Of a DNA stretch of 17,222 nt, positions 1 through 7,698 are shown piece after piece; position 1 is the stretch's first letter, and every line of letters begins with the position of its first letter. This stretch comes from Bacteroidales bacterium (GTDB taxonomy: Bacteria; Bacteroidota; Bacteroidia; Bacteroidales; P3). Location: the NCBI GenBank assembly GCA_031286005.1, contig JAITVC010000043.1, positions 1 through 17,222 on the forward strand. The letters are read 5' to 3'. A program made the position numbers and the translations under genes. A model generated the notes under the pieces. The model saw only the letters and a program-made list of their open reading frames with translations, searched no databases and was not told the origin of the DNA.

Positions 1-2
1 TA

Positions 3-1301
3 AAATCATGGTCGGGTGTTTTATTGTTGATTGAAAAAAATGAGCATTCCGGTGAAAAGGATTACCGCCTCAATCTTCGGAAAGAATGGGGGGCAACGCT
101 TTTTTCGTGGGGATTGTTGCTGTTTCCTTTTCTGTTGGGTATTTTGGCTGTTACGTATAATGCTCTGCTGGAACTTCCTATGTATAACACATGGGGATTT
201 TCGTTGTCTATTGTTTTGAAATCGGTGGGCGTGGTGGTGGCTGTGCTGTTGCTGTGGCACGAAGTGGATAAAAGCAATCCGCTTTTGCAGCGTATTTGTT
301 CGGGTGGTAAGAAAGTGAATTGTGATGCGGTTTTGAGTTCAAAGGCCTCGCAGGTTTTTAGTTGGCTGAGTTGGAGTGAGGTTGGATTTTTCTATTTTGC
401 AGGTGGTTTTTTGGCGTTGTTGTTTTCGGGAAGCCAAGCGTTGCCGGTATTGACGATTTTGGTTTGTATGAATATTTTGGCCTTGCCTTATACCATTTTT
501 TCGATATTCTATCAATGGCGAGTGAGCAAACAATGGTGTATGTTGTGTTTGAGTGTTCAGGTTTTGTTGGTTGCGGAATTTTTGGTTTCGTTGTTGAGCG
601 GGCGTTTAGAAACCTTGCAGTTTATACCTGATTTTTTTGCTTTATTAATTCCGAGTTTTCTGATTCCGTTAGTTCCGGCTTTCGTTTTGCCTGTAGCTGT
701 TTGGTATATTGTTAAACCTCATTTATTGGCTGCGCAGCAAGGCAAACGGGATTTTAGGCAATTGCAGCGCATTAAATACAATTCTGAAATTTTTGAAACG
801 TTATTGCAGAAACAAAAACAGATTACAGTTGATACAACGGGATTGGGTATCACACTGGGCAATCCGCAGGCGAAGATGCATATCATCAAAGTTTGTAATC
901 CGTATTGCGGGCCATGTGCTCAAGCTCATAAACTTCTTGATGAGTTGATGGAAACTAATCAGGTGCGGGTGCAAGTTATTTTCACGGCTACCAATGAGGA
1001 AAAAGATTTTCGTGCAGTACCGGCCAAGCATTTATTGGCCATTGCCGAACGAGGCGATGAGCATTTGACGCAAAAGGCGTTGACGGATTGGTATGAGGCC
1101 AAGGAAAAGAATTATGAGGAATTTGCTGCTAAATATCCGGTAAGTCAAGAAGATTTGGATAGACAGCGCTCAAAAATTGAGGCGATGAATACGTGGTGTG
1201 ATGAAACTAAAATAGAGTATACCCCCACTATTTTTGTTAACGGGCATCAACTTCCTTTTGCTTATTGGGTTGATGATTTGAAGTATTTTTTAGAGGACTA
1301 A
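3..1301 (+). CDS. C39-like / vitamin K epoxide reductase / thioredoxin fusion protein (5' end outside window)
   Basis: Predicted inner-membrane oxidase that makes disulfide bonds in exported proteins. The frame is open to the left edge, so the gene starts outside the window; the TTG at 24 is not a convincing start. The first residues (KSWSGVLLLIE...SGE) resemble the last strand of a C39 peptidase domain, which points to a C39-VKOR-Trx fusion; the catalytic C39 residues are not in view. A multi-helix VKOR domain follows, with the loop cysteine pair at codons 297 and 321 and the WCMLC redox motif at 534-548. The C-terminal DsbA/thioredoxin-like domain has CGPC at 906-917 and the cis-proline segment EYTPTIFVNG near 1216-1245. 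VKOR-Trx fusions couple quinone reduction to thiol oxidation. The next gene encodes a cysteine-rich exported peptide, its likely substrate. Domain calls are firm; the truncated C39 part is inference. Confidence 0.88.
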   Translation, partial: KSWSGVLLLIEKNEHSGEKDYRLNLRKEWGATLFSWGLLLFPFLLGILAVTYNALLELPMYNTWGFSLSIVLKSVGVVVAVLLLWHEVDKSNPLLQRICSGGKKVNCDAVLSSKASQVFSWLSWSEVGFFYFAGGFLALLFSGSQALPVLTILVCMNILALPYTIFSIFYQWRVSKQWCMLCLSVQVLLVAEFLVSLLSGRLETLQFIPDFFALLIPSFLIPLVPAFVLPVAVWYIVKPHLLAAQQGKRDFRQLQRIKYNSEIFETLLQKQKQITVDTTGLGITLGNPQAKMHIIKVCNPYCGPCAQAHKLLDELMETNQVRVQVIFTATNEEKDFRAVPAKHLLAIAERGDEHLTQKALTDWYEAKEKNYEEFAAKYPVSQEDLDRQRSKIEAMNTWCDETKIEYTPTIFVNGHQLPFAYWVDDLKYFLED

Positions 1302-1315
1302 TGAAAAACCCTGTC

Positions 1316-1340
1316 GTTCTGCTTGGGTGAATAGCAGGAC
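1316..1340 (+). promoter_or_regulatory. Small hairpin in the leader of the precursor peptide gene
   Basis: An 8-bp stem (GTTCTGCT with AGCAGGAC, one G-U pair) closes a 9-nt loop in the 69-nt gap between the VKOR-Trx gene and the peptide gene. It is followed by an A/T-rich stretch, not a clean T run. It could slow read-through or protect the peptide mRNA. A stem this short may be chance. No clear TAnnTTTG promoter box is visible in the gap. Confidence 0.2.
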
Positions 1341-1370
1341 AAATTATTAATTTCCAAAATCAATTTAATT

Positions 1371-1577
1371 ATGGAAAACAAGTTTAAACAGTTTGGTACT
1401 CTCTTAACGAGAGGAGAAGCCAAAAAAATTCGTGGCGGCGCCTTAGAGGATGGCTGCAAAAGGTTTACTTGTTCGTGCGGTTCAACCAGTTTTTCTACTT
1501 GCACTACGGGAATACCAGAACTTGCGCAGATAGCCAACAGTATATGCGCTGAGTCGGCAACCTGCCTGCCGGTATAA
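1371..1577 (+). CDS. Double-glycine leader peptide with six-cysteine core (bacteriocin/RiPP precursor)
   Basis: A 68-residue precursor of an exported peptide. Residues 1-23 form a double-glycine leader ending LTRGEAKKIRGG, close in style to the LSxxEMKxIxGG leaders of Bacteroidetes GG-type natural product precursors. Cleavage after Gly23 would release a 45-residue core starting ALEDG. The core has six cysteines (29, 34, 36, 44, 59, 65), a Ser/Thr-rich middle and the end ATCLPV. An even cysteine count next to a VKOR-Trx fusion and a TlpA protein suggests up to three disulfides. The PCAT exporter encoded downstream has the C39 protease expected to cut the leader. The core matches no bacteriocin I can name, so target and activity are unknown. 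No lanthipeptide or radical-SAM enzyme lies in the window. ATG start in an A/T-rich leader; an intrinsic terminator follows the stop directly. Confidence 0.85.
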   Translation: MENKFKQFGTLLTRGEAKKIRGGALEDGCKRFTCSCGSTSFSTCTTGIPELAQIANSICAESATCLPV

Positions 1578-1587
1578 ACTTTTTTAT

Positions 1588-1619
1588 GGAGTTGTGGCTA
1601 ATTGCCACAACTCCTTTTT
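1588..1619 (+). terminator. Intrinsic terminator after the precursor peptide gene
   Basis: A perfect 11-bp stem (GGAGTTGTGGC / GCCACAACTCC) with a 5-nt loop TAATT is followed by five T residues. It starts 10 nt after the peptide stop codon. It separates the small precursor gene from the TlpA-PCAT-HlyD genes, so the precursor can be made in excess over the export machinery. Confidence 0.9.
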
Positions 1620-1658
1620 GCTAAATTTCCTACTATTAATCCATTAAAAACATAAAAA

Positions 1659-3131
1659 ATGAAACAAATCCTATTTCTGATTATTTGTGTCGTTTACACT
1701 ATAGGGAGTTATGCCCAAAACGATGCTATAGTTACTTTTACATCAACAACATCTATATCGATAAAACTATACAAGTCCATTGATGGGGTGTATCAATATG
1801 ACATGGTGTCGGAAAAATTTGAATTAGACTCGGACATACCGACGACACGTGAATTTGAAATAAATGATTTTTTAGCTATTCGTGTAGATATGAAAACCAG
1901 CAGAGTAAATCTTTTTTTGTTTCCGGGCGACCGTATCACCGTTAACTACATCAACAAAGACATAATCGAAATAATCGGGAACAACGCTGTTGCGCATACA
2001 TACTACGATCGTCAATTTGGATTTAACGGAATGAAGACGTACAGAAGTCGTATTGAGGATAGCGCTATGCGAAGCAATGACTTTGGGAAAATGGTAATAG
2101 ATTTAGAAAAGGCTTTATTAAAGGATGTCAACGATTCATTGGCACTACTTCAACAAAATCCCGAAGTGTCGACACAACTGATTTCTTTATTGAGAGAGGA
2201 GATTTCGATATGTTTGTATTCTGAAATTAATAGAGCTTTGGCAAATTTATTTGCTAACAGAGCTCTCAGCGAACAAGAAAATGCAATGGCCAGAAACGAA
2301 GCTGAGAACATATTTTTGAAAATAGATTTTCAAAGTCCTAATATTCTCAAACTGCCTTTTGACAAACTTATACTCGGTAATTACTACAAATCTCTTTGGG
2401 ATAAAAAGAGCGATGAAGAGAAACAAAACTTGCTACAAGGCTATGATGATAATGTTTTTGGGCCATACGTTTCTTATTTATTAGCCCCCGATTATATTCG
2501 ATTACCGCTGTTAGGGCGATCACTTTTTATTGAACTTAAATATAATCCGGATGGATCATTATTTCCATATAAAATTGATTTGTATAAACTATATGAATAT
2601 CTTAAACAGCACTATCCCGAAAGTGAATACGTCGCTATTCTCGCTAAAAATTTTGAAATTACAACATCTCAAAGTAATGTTCAACAAAGAGATTCTATTT
2701 ACTTTATTTCACAACCGATAAATGCATTATCCGAATTTGCAAATTTACCGGAGCTAAAAGATCGATATTTATTGGTCGATTTTTGGGCGACTTGGTGTTT
2801 CCCTTGTCGTCAAGAATTTGCTTACAAGGACAAAGTAAGAGACATATTGGAATCCTACGATAATTTAGCATGTGTGTACATTTCGATTGATGAAGACGAT
2901 AGAGTTGATTTATGGAAAAATACAGTAGAAAAACTTGGGTTGTATGGATATAATATCCGTGCGCAAAAAGAGCTAATTGGCGATATAAAAGAAACGGTTT
3001 TTCAATCGCAACCCATTACAATTCCACGATACATTCTTATATCTCCAAATGGCGAATTACTAAATATCAATTTACCAAGACCGAGTGCAGGAAAAGAGTT
3101 GGCGGAAGTTGTACAAAAATATTTGAAATAG
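1659..3131 (+). CDS. Secreted TlpA-family thioredoxin-like protein
   Basis: Likely periplasmic or membrane-facing thiol-disulfide oxidoreductase of 490 residues. Residues 1-19 are a Sec signal peptide with a probable cut at SYA-Q. Residues of about 20-340 form a long, mostly helical domain that I do not recognise beyond the N-terminal extensions common in Bacteroidetes TlpA-like proteins. A thioredoxin fold fills about 345-490, with the redox motif WCFPC (Cys380 and Cys383) after VDFWAT and a cis-proline region near ITIPRYILI. By position it may reduce or reshuffle disulfides of the six-cysteine peptide, or protect the producer cell; this is inference. It begins 40 nt after the terminator and looks more A/T-rich than its neighbours. 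The ATG start is set by the signal peptide. Confidence 0.85.
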   Translation: MKQILFLIICVVYTIGSYAQNDAIVTFTSTTSISIKLYKSIDGVYQYDMVSEKFELDSDIPTTREFEINDFLAIRVDMKTSRVNLFLFPGDRITVNYINKDIIEIIGNNAVAHTYYDRQFGFNGMKTYRSRIEDSAMRSNDFGKMVIDLEKALLKDVNDSLALLQQNPEVSTQLISLLREEISICLYSEINRALANLFANRALSEQENAMARNEAENIFLKIDFQSPNILKLPFDKLILGNYYKSLWDKKSDEEKQNLLQGYDDNVFGPYVSYLLAPDYIRLPLLGRSLFIELKYNPDGSLFPYKIDLYKLYEYLKQHYPESEYVAILAKNFEITTSQSNVQQRDSIYFISQPINALSEFANLPELKDRYLLVDFWATWCFPCRQEFAYKDKVRDILESYDNLACVYISIDEDDRVDLWKNTVEKLGLYGYNIRAQKELIGDIKETVFQSQPITIPRYILISPNGELLNINLPRPSAGKELAEVVQKYLK

Positions 3132-3167
3132 AAAAAATTTCATGTAAAGAGAGATAATATTAATCAA

Positions 3168-5393
3168 ATGAAAAAATCCTTTCCTCTACATACCCAGTTG
3201 GATTCGATGGATTGCGGGCCTACATGTTTGGCTATGATTGCCAAGTATTACGGTCGGAATTACACGCAGCAAACGTTGCGAGAGAAAAGTTATATTACCC
3301 GCGAGGGCGTTTCGTTGCTTGGCGTGAGCGATGCTGCAGAAAGCATCGGATTTCGTACGGTAATGACCCGTATCAGTTTTGAACAATTGGCGGAAGGCGC
3401 TCAGCTGCCTTGTATCTTGCATTGGAATCAAAACCATTTTGTGGTTTGTTACGGTATGAAAAAGAGGAAGAAACGTTCGGCAGCGGGATATGACTATATT
3501 TTGAAAATAGCCGACCCGGCGGGGCGTAAATATTCGTTGAATAAAGAGGAATTTTGCAGATGTTGGATAAGTACGGTAGATGCGGGTAAAGAGACAGGCG
3601 TTGTGCTTATCCTTGCGCCAACGCCTGAATTTTACACGGCGGATGATGATGAGCAAAACGGGAAGAAAAATTTGCTGTATTATCTTCACTATTTAAAACC
3701 GTACAAAAGTCAATACAGTCAATTGATATTATCCATGCTTGTGGGCAGTGTGTTGGCTTTGATTTTTCCGTTTTTAACTCAGGCGATTGTAGACCAAGGG
3801 ATAGGAAATCATAATTTGGGGCTTATAACCCTTATCTTTATAGCTCAATTAGTTTTAACGCTGACCCAAATGGCGATAGGGTTTATTCGGAGTTGGATTA
3901 CCTTGCATACCAACACACGGATTAGTATTTCGTTAATCTCCGATTTTTTAGCAAAACTAATGAAATTGCCGTTACGTTTTTTCGATGCCAAGAATATCGG
4001 GGATATTATGCAGCGTATAGGCGACCATAGCCGGATACAATCCTTTTTATCCGTAACTACGCTTACGACTGTTTTTTCGTTTTTCAATTTTTTTATATTT
4101 GCGTTTATATTGGCGTATTATAATTTGGCTATTCTCGGCATATTTGTTCTTGGAAACAGTTTGTATATCGCCTGGATCCTCGCCTTTATGAAATGGCGCC
4201 GTAAGCTTGACTATGCCCGATTTACGCAGTCTTCTGTAAACCAAAGTAACTTGGTTCAATTGATTACGGGCATGCAGGAAATCAAACTCAATAATTCTGA
4301 AAAGCAGAAACGGTGGATATGGGAAAAGATACAAATCAAACTGTTTAAGTTAAGCATAAAAGGAACGGCGTTGGGCCAATATCAAGAACTTGGCTCAACA
4401 TTTTTCAGTCAAGGCACCTCGCTAATTATTTCTTTTTTGGCCGCCAAAGCCGTACTTGACGGCAACATGACTTTGGGTATGATGATGTCGGTTAGCTATA
4501 TTATCGGCCAGATGTCCGGCCCAATCGGGCAGGTTATCGGTTTTGCTCAATCTTTCCAAGATGCGAAAATTAGCCTTGAACGGTTGAATGAAATCCACAA
4601 TAAAGACGATGAAGAACAGACTATCGAAAATAAGGTGGATGTTATTCCCGAAGGGAAGTCTGTTCTTATAGAAAATTTGAGTTTCAATTATGACGGTGCG
4701 GAGTGGGATTATGTGCTAAATGATCTCAATGTACAAATTCCACGAGGGAAAGTAACGGCTATCGTTGGCGCGAGCGGTAGCGGTAAAACAACGCTTGTCA
4801 AATTATTGCTTGGGTTTTATGAGCCGATAAAGGGCAGTATGAAAATTGGCGATACGCTGCTTGGCGATATAAATCCGCACCTTTGGCGACAATCTTGCGG
4901 GGCTGTTATGCAAGACGGCTTTATATTTTCGGATACTATTGCAAACAACATTGCCGTAGGCGAGGAAACGGTAGATAAGAAACGTTTACTCCATGCTGTA
5001 ACGATAGCTAATATCAAGGATTTTATAGAATCGTTACCGTTAAAATATAACACCAAAATAGGCATGGAAGGCAATGGGATAAGTCAGGGGCAACGGCAAC
5101 GTCTTTTGATCGCTCGTGCGGTCTATAAAAATCCTGAATTTCTATTTTTCGATGAAGCAACCAATGCTCTTGATGCGAACAACGAAAAAGTTATCATGGA
5201 AAACTTAAACGCATTTTATGAGGGTAAGACCGTTGTTATAGTGGCACACCGATTGAGTACCGTGCAGAATGCGGATAATATCATTGTTCTTGAACATGGA
5301 CGCATTATTGAGCAAGGCACACATCAGGCCTTGACTTTGCAAAAAGGCGCCTATTATACGCTTGTTAAAAATCAACTTGAATTGGGAACGTGA
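3168..5393 (+). CDS. Peptidase-domain ABC exporter (PCAT; C39 protease + ABC transporter)
   Basis: Inner-membrane exporter that cuts double-glycine leaders and moves the mature peptide out using ATP. At 741 residues it has full PCAT length. The N-terminal C39 peptidase has the oxyanion glutamine Q10, catalytic C16 (DCGPTC), H90 (NHFVV) and D116 (ADPAG), so it looks active. Transmembrane helices lie in about 175-460. The nucleotide-binding domain has Walker A GASGSGKTT (534-542), Walker B FLFFDEATNALD and the H-loop VAHRLSTV. Its signature motif is ISQGQ (638-642) where most ABC proteins have LSGGQ. The natural substrate is probably the GG-leader peptide at 1371. It lies 36 nt after the TlpA gene and one base before the HlyD gene, so it is probably co-transcribed with both. 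Confidence 0.95.
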   Translation: MKKSFPLHTQLDSMDCGPTCLAMIAKYYGRNYTQQTLREKSYITREGVSLLGVSDAAESIGFRTVMTRISFEQLAEGAQLPCILHWNQNHFVVCYGMKKRKKRSAAGYDYILKIADPAGRKYSLNKEEFCRCWISTVDAGKETGVVLILAPTPEFYTADDDEQNGKKNLLYYLHYLKPYKSQYSQLILSMLVGSVLALIFPFLTQAIVDQGIGNHNLGLITLIFIAQLVLTLTQMAIGFIRSWITLHTNTRISISLISDFLAKLMKLPLRFFDAKNIGDIMQRIGDHSRIQSFLSVTTLTTVFSFFNFFIFAFILAYYNLAILGIFVLGNSLYIAWILAFMKWRRKLDYARFTQSSVNQSNLVQLITGMQEIKLNNSEKQKRWIWEKIQIKLFKLSIKGTALGQYQELGSTFFSQGTSLIISFLAAKAVLDGNMTLGMMMSVSYIIGQMSGPIGQVIGFAQSFQDAKISLERLNEIHNKDDEEQTIENKVDVIPEGKSVLIENLSFNYDGAEWDYVLNDLNVQIPRGKVTAIVGASGSGKTTLVKLLLGFYEPIKGSMKIGDTLLGDINPHLWRQSCGAVMQDGFIFSDTIANNIAVGEETVDKKRLLHAVTIANIKDFIESLPLKYNTKIGMEGNGISQGQRQRLLIARAVYKNPEFLFFDEATNALDANNEKVIMENLNAFYEGKTVVIVAHRLSTVQNADNIIVLEHGRIIEQGTHQALTLQKGAYYTLVKNQLELGT

Positions 5394-5394
5394 T

Positions 5395-6681
5395 ATGACG
5401 AATGAAGAAGATAAAATAGAACTGCGTAGTGAAGAATTGCAGGAAGTGCTTGGAGCGGTGCTTCACTGGGTACTTCGGTGGGGAGTTACCGTATTGGGTT
5501 TGGCGGTATTGGTTATTATGATAGGCAGTGCGATATTTAAATATCCGGATACGATAGCAGCGGAAATAACGCTGACCGGAACAACGCCTCCGGCAGGGAT
5601 AGTGGCCAAAACTTCGGGTAAGTTAGCCGAACTTTTAGTGGACGACAACCAAACGGTAGAGGCCAACGAATGGTTGGCTATTATCGAAAATCCTGTAAAT
5701 ACCAACGATATTCTTTATCTGAAAAATTTTATAGATACCGTAAACGTAGATAGAATTGCCGAGTTGCCACGAAAAGATTTGAAACTGGGGACTGTGCAAT
5801 CTGTTTATTCGGTGTTTTTTTCCAATCTGTACGATTTTACGGAATTTAACCGGATAGATTATTATCCGTCAAAAATAAAGATGACAGAGGAGCGTATATT
5901 ACAATATCGAAAACAATATGATATGCAGGTATATCAAAGTAGCTTGGCCGAAAAGCAGTTGGTTATATCTAAAAAACAATTTGAACGGGATTCTATATTG
6001 GCGGCCTCTTTGTTTGAATTTGAAACTGCGCAAAACCAATACTTGCAATCCAGCATAGCCTACGAGAATACACGCACATCGGTCAGTGCCATGCAAATGC
6101 AAATCAAACAAGCTGAAGAATCGCTTTATGACCTTGAACAGCAGTACACCGAGAAGAAAAATTATTTCACCAGTCAATTGCTGAATAATATTAATCAACT
6201 TACAGCAGAGATACATTCTTGGGAAATAAATTATGTTCTGATTTCGCCTATTTCGGGGAAAGTAACTTTTACCAAATTTTGGGTAAGCAACCAAAATATT
6301 GTTGGAGGAGAAACTGTGTTTACGGTTGTCCCTACCGAAGAATCGAAATTAATAGGCAAAGCCAATATGCCGATAGCTCGTTCCGGCAAGGTAAGGGCGG
6401 GGCAAAACGTGAATATTAGGTTTGATAATTTCCCAGATGTGGAGTTTGGCATAGTGAAAGGTCTTGTAAAGAATGTTTCGTTGATACCGACAGAGGTTGA
6501 TCAAGTCTATTGCTATACCGTTGAAATTGTTTTTCCTCAAGAATTGTTGACTACTTATGGCAAAACGTTGCCTTTTCTTCCTAATATGAAAGGACAGGCG
6601 GATATTATAACCGATGACATTACTGTTTTACAGCGTTTCATTATGCCTATTCGGCAATTATGGAAAAAAGGGGTGTCGTGA
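5395..6681 (+). CDS. HlyD-family membrane fusion protein of the peptide exporter
   Basis: Periplasmic adaptor that links the PCAT exporter to an outer-membrane channel. It has 428 residues from the ATG at 5395, one base after the exporter stop codon; a TTG start at 5362 would overlap the exporter and is less likely. A short cytoplasmic N-terminus is followed by one membrane helix (about 26-48, HWVLRWGVTVLG then hydrophobic). Next come the first half of a lipoyl-like barrel (AGIVAKTSGKLAELLVDD), a long Gln/Glu-rich helical hairpin (about 165-265) and the second barrel half (LISPISGKVTF...VTF). No TolC-like partner lies in the window, so the outer-membrane part must come from elsewhere. The last 22 nt overlap the next reading frame. 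Confidence 0.92.
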   Translation: MTNEEDKIELRSEELQEVLGAVLHWVLRWGVTVLGLAVLVIMIGSAIFKYPDTIAAEITLTGTTPPAGIVAKTSGKLAELLVDDNQTVEANEWLAIIENPVNTNDILYLKNFIDTVNVDRIAELPRKDLKLGTVQSVYSVFFSNLYDFTEFNRIDYYPSKIKMTEERILQYRKQYDMQVYQSSLAEKQLVISKKQFERDSILAASLFEFETAQNQYLQSSIAYENTRTSVSAMQMQIKQAEESLYDLEQQYTEKKNYFTSQLLNNINQLTAEIHSWEINYVLISPISGKVTFTKFWVSNQNIVGGETVFTVVPTEESKLIGKANMPIARSGKVRAGQNVNIRFDNFPDVEFGIVKGLVKNVSLIPTEVDQVYCYTVEIVFPQELLTTYGKTLPFLPNMKGQADIITDDITVLQRFIMPIRQLWKKGVS

Positions 6682-7607
6682 ATGCCCCTACAAAAATGGT
6701 AGACAACTATATTTATCAATTTTTAAAGCCCTACGAACGGTTTGGTTTGGTTAATGCTTGTATTCATGTTTTACGGTATCGGTATAGCTTGTTTTATTTG
6801 CCGGTGGAACTACCTAATGACAAAAAGAGACAACGATTTTATGAGACAATCTTTCCGAAACAGATTATTGGGTGTGCGGATGCGTTTGACGCCAGCCCAT
6901 TGACCGACTTGAACAGTCCTGTGATGGAAGCGATAAGCGGGCGTTTGCTTCATTGCCATAGTGTGCAGGACAAGGAACGTTATATTTACACGTTGCTTAT
7001 TCCGTTTAAGGAATTGTCGGATTTGCTGTATCCTCATTTGGCGTTTCAAAAACGCTTGGACAGGCAGATTGAACAGTATCCGAAAAAGAAACTTGAACTT
7101 ATTGAACAGCGGACGTGGAGCGAGATTGTTGGCAAGCAGTTTTTGGAGTTGTTGAAAGCGCCATGCGACCGTATAGAACAGATTTTTGTTGACTTTTGCA
7201 ACTTGAAAACGAAGTTTGCCAATCGCTTGGATGCTTTGTTGCTGTTTCATCAAATCGACTTATTGAAACTTCAAGCGGATTGTGGGGTATACTTGAAAAC
7301 GGGGCGAAGTGCGAACAATCTTGAATTTTGGATTGGGAGTGAGGAGTTGACGGAGAATTTATTGCTCGCTTTGCGAGCGGGGCGGGGCGCTTCGACTCCG
7401 CTCAGCGACCGGGGTGAGGTTTTGGAAACCGGCGAGTGGATTGATGCGCAAGAGGTTTTGCAGATGTTGCATATTAGTGTGCGGACGTTGCAGACTTTGC
7501 GGTCGAATGGGACGTTGTCGTTTTCTCGAATTGGGAATAAGTTGTATTATCGGAGGGGGGATGTTTTGGGGAGTTTGGCGGGGAATTATGGGGGAAATAG
7601 TGAATAA
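6660..7607 (+). CDS. Protein of unknown function with C-terminal excisionase/MerR-like helix-turn-helix
   Basis: A 315-residue cytoplasmic protein. I do not recognise residues 1-240: they are helical, with charged and aromatic segments, no signal peptide and no membrane helix. Residues of about 258-310 (EWIDAQEVLQML, RTLQTLRSNGTL, LYYRRGDV) form a HTH_17/excisionase-like DNA-binding domain of the kind common in small Bacteroidetes regulators. The linker at about 243-251 is encoded by a dispersed repeat (7388-7412), so the joint may be recent or flexible. The gene overlaps the HlyD gene by 22 nt if ATG 6660 is used; ATG 6696 gives 303 residues, avoids the overlap and is equally possible. Its place at the end of the export operon suggests a regulator of the locus, but that is inference. 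Confidence 0.75.
   Translation: MEKRGVVNAPTKMVDNYIYQFLKPYERFGLVNACIHVLRYRYSLFYLPVELPNDKKRQRFYETIFPKQIIGCADAFDASPLTDLNSPVMEAISGRLLHCHSVQDKERYIYTLLIPFKELSDLLYPHLAFQKRLDRQIEQYPKKKLELIEQRTWSEIVGKQFLELLKAPCDRIEQIFVDFCNLKTKFANRLDALLLFHQIDLLKLQADCGVYLKTGRSANNLEFWIGSEELTENLLLALRAGRGASTPLSDRGEVLETGEWIDAQEVLQMLHISVRTLQTLRSNGTLSFSRIGNKLYYRRGDVLGSLAGNYGGNSE
6670..6690 (+). repeat. Short G/C palindrome at the HlyD stop codon
   Basis: GGGGTGT (6670-6676) can pair with ATGCCCC (6682-6688) through five Watson-Crick and two G-U pairs around the loop CGTGA. The HlyD stop codon lies inside this hairpin. The ATGCCCCTACA half resembles the ends of short palindromic repeats often scattered in bacterial genomes, but only one copy is present here. 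It may also act in translational coupling or as a weak attenuator. Confidence 0.3.
7388..7412 (-). repeat. Dispersed GAGCGnAGTCGA-type repeat inside a coding region
   Basis: On the minus strand this segment contains GAGCGGAGTCGA (7392-7403), which matches GAGCGCAGTCGA at 10091-10102 at 11 of 12 bases, in opposite orientation. On the plus strand it reads CTTCGACTCCGCTCAG. It is more G/C-rich than the surrounding gene and falls in the linker before the helix-turn-helix domain. Short repeats with this core are familiar from many bacterial genomes; that statement is from memory. Confidence 0.5.
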
Positions 7608-7683
7608 TTAAAAATTGAGAATTAAAAGGGGTTAGTGGTTAGTGCAAGGGGGCAAAAAATCTTTTAATTCTTAATTTTTAATT
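7606..7683 (+). repeat. AT-rich inverted repeat (MITE-like) with heptamer repeat in its centre
   Basis: Two 22-bp arms, 7606-7627 and 7662-7683, are reverse complements with one G-U type mismatch. The 34-bp centre is G-rich and carries two tandem copies of GTTAGTG (7631-7644). The first arm includes the last two bases of the upstream gene's stop codon. The transcript can form a long A-U hairpin, so the element may end the export operon. It could also be a small non-autonomous mobile element; no target-site duplication is obvious to me. Together with the promoter just after it, it accounts for the whole gap 7608-7719. Confidence 0.75.
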
Positions 7684-7698
7684 TTTAATTGTTTTTTG

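Noticed and set aside
1371..1577. Lanthipeptide or sactipeptide precursor
   Set aside because: The core has Cys, Ser and Thr, but no LanB/LanC/LanM or radical-SAM gene is in view; disulfide enzymes fit the context better.
5362..5394. TTG start for the HlyD gene, adding 11 residues
   Set aside because: ATG 5395 lies one base after the exporter stop and gives the normal family N-terminus.
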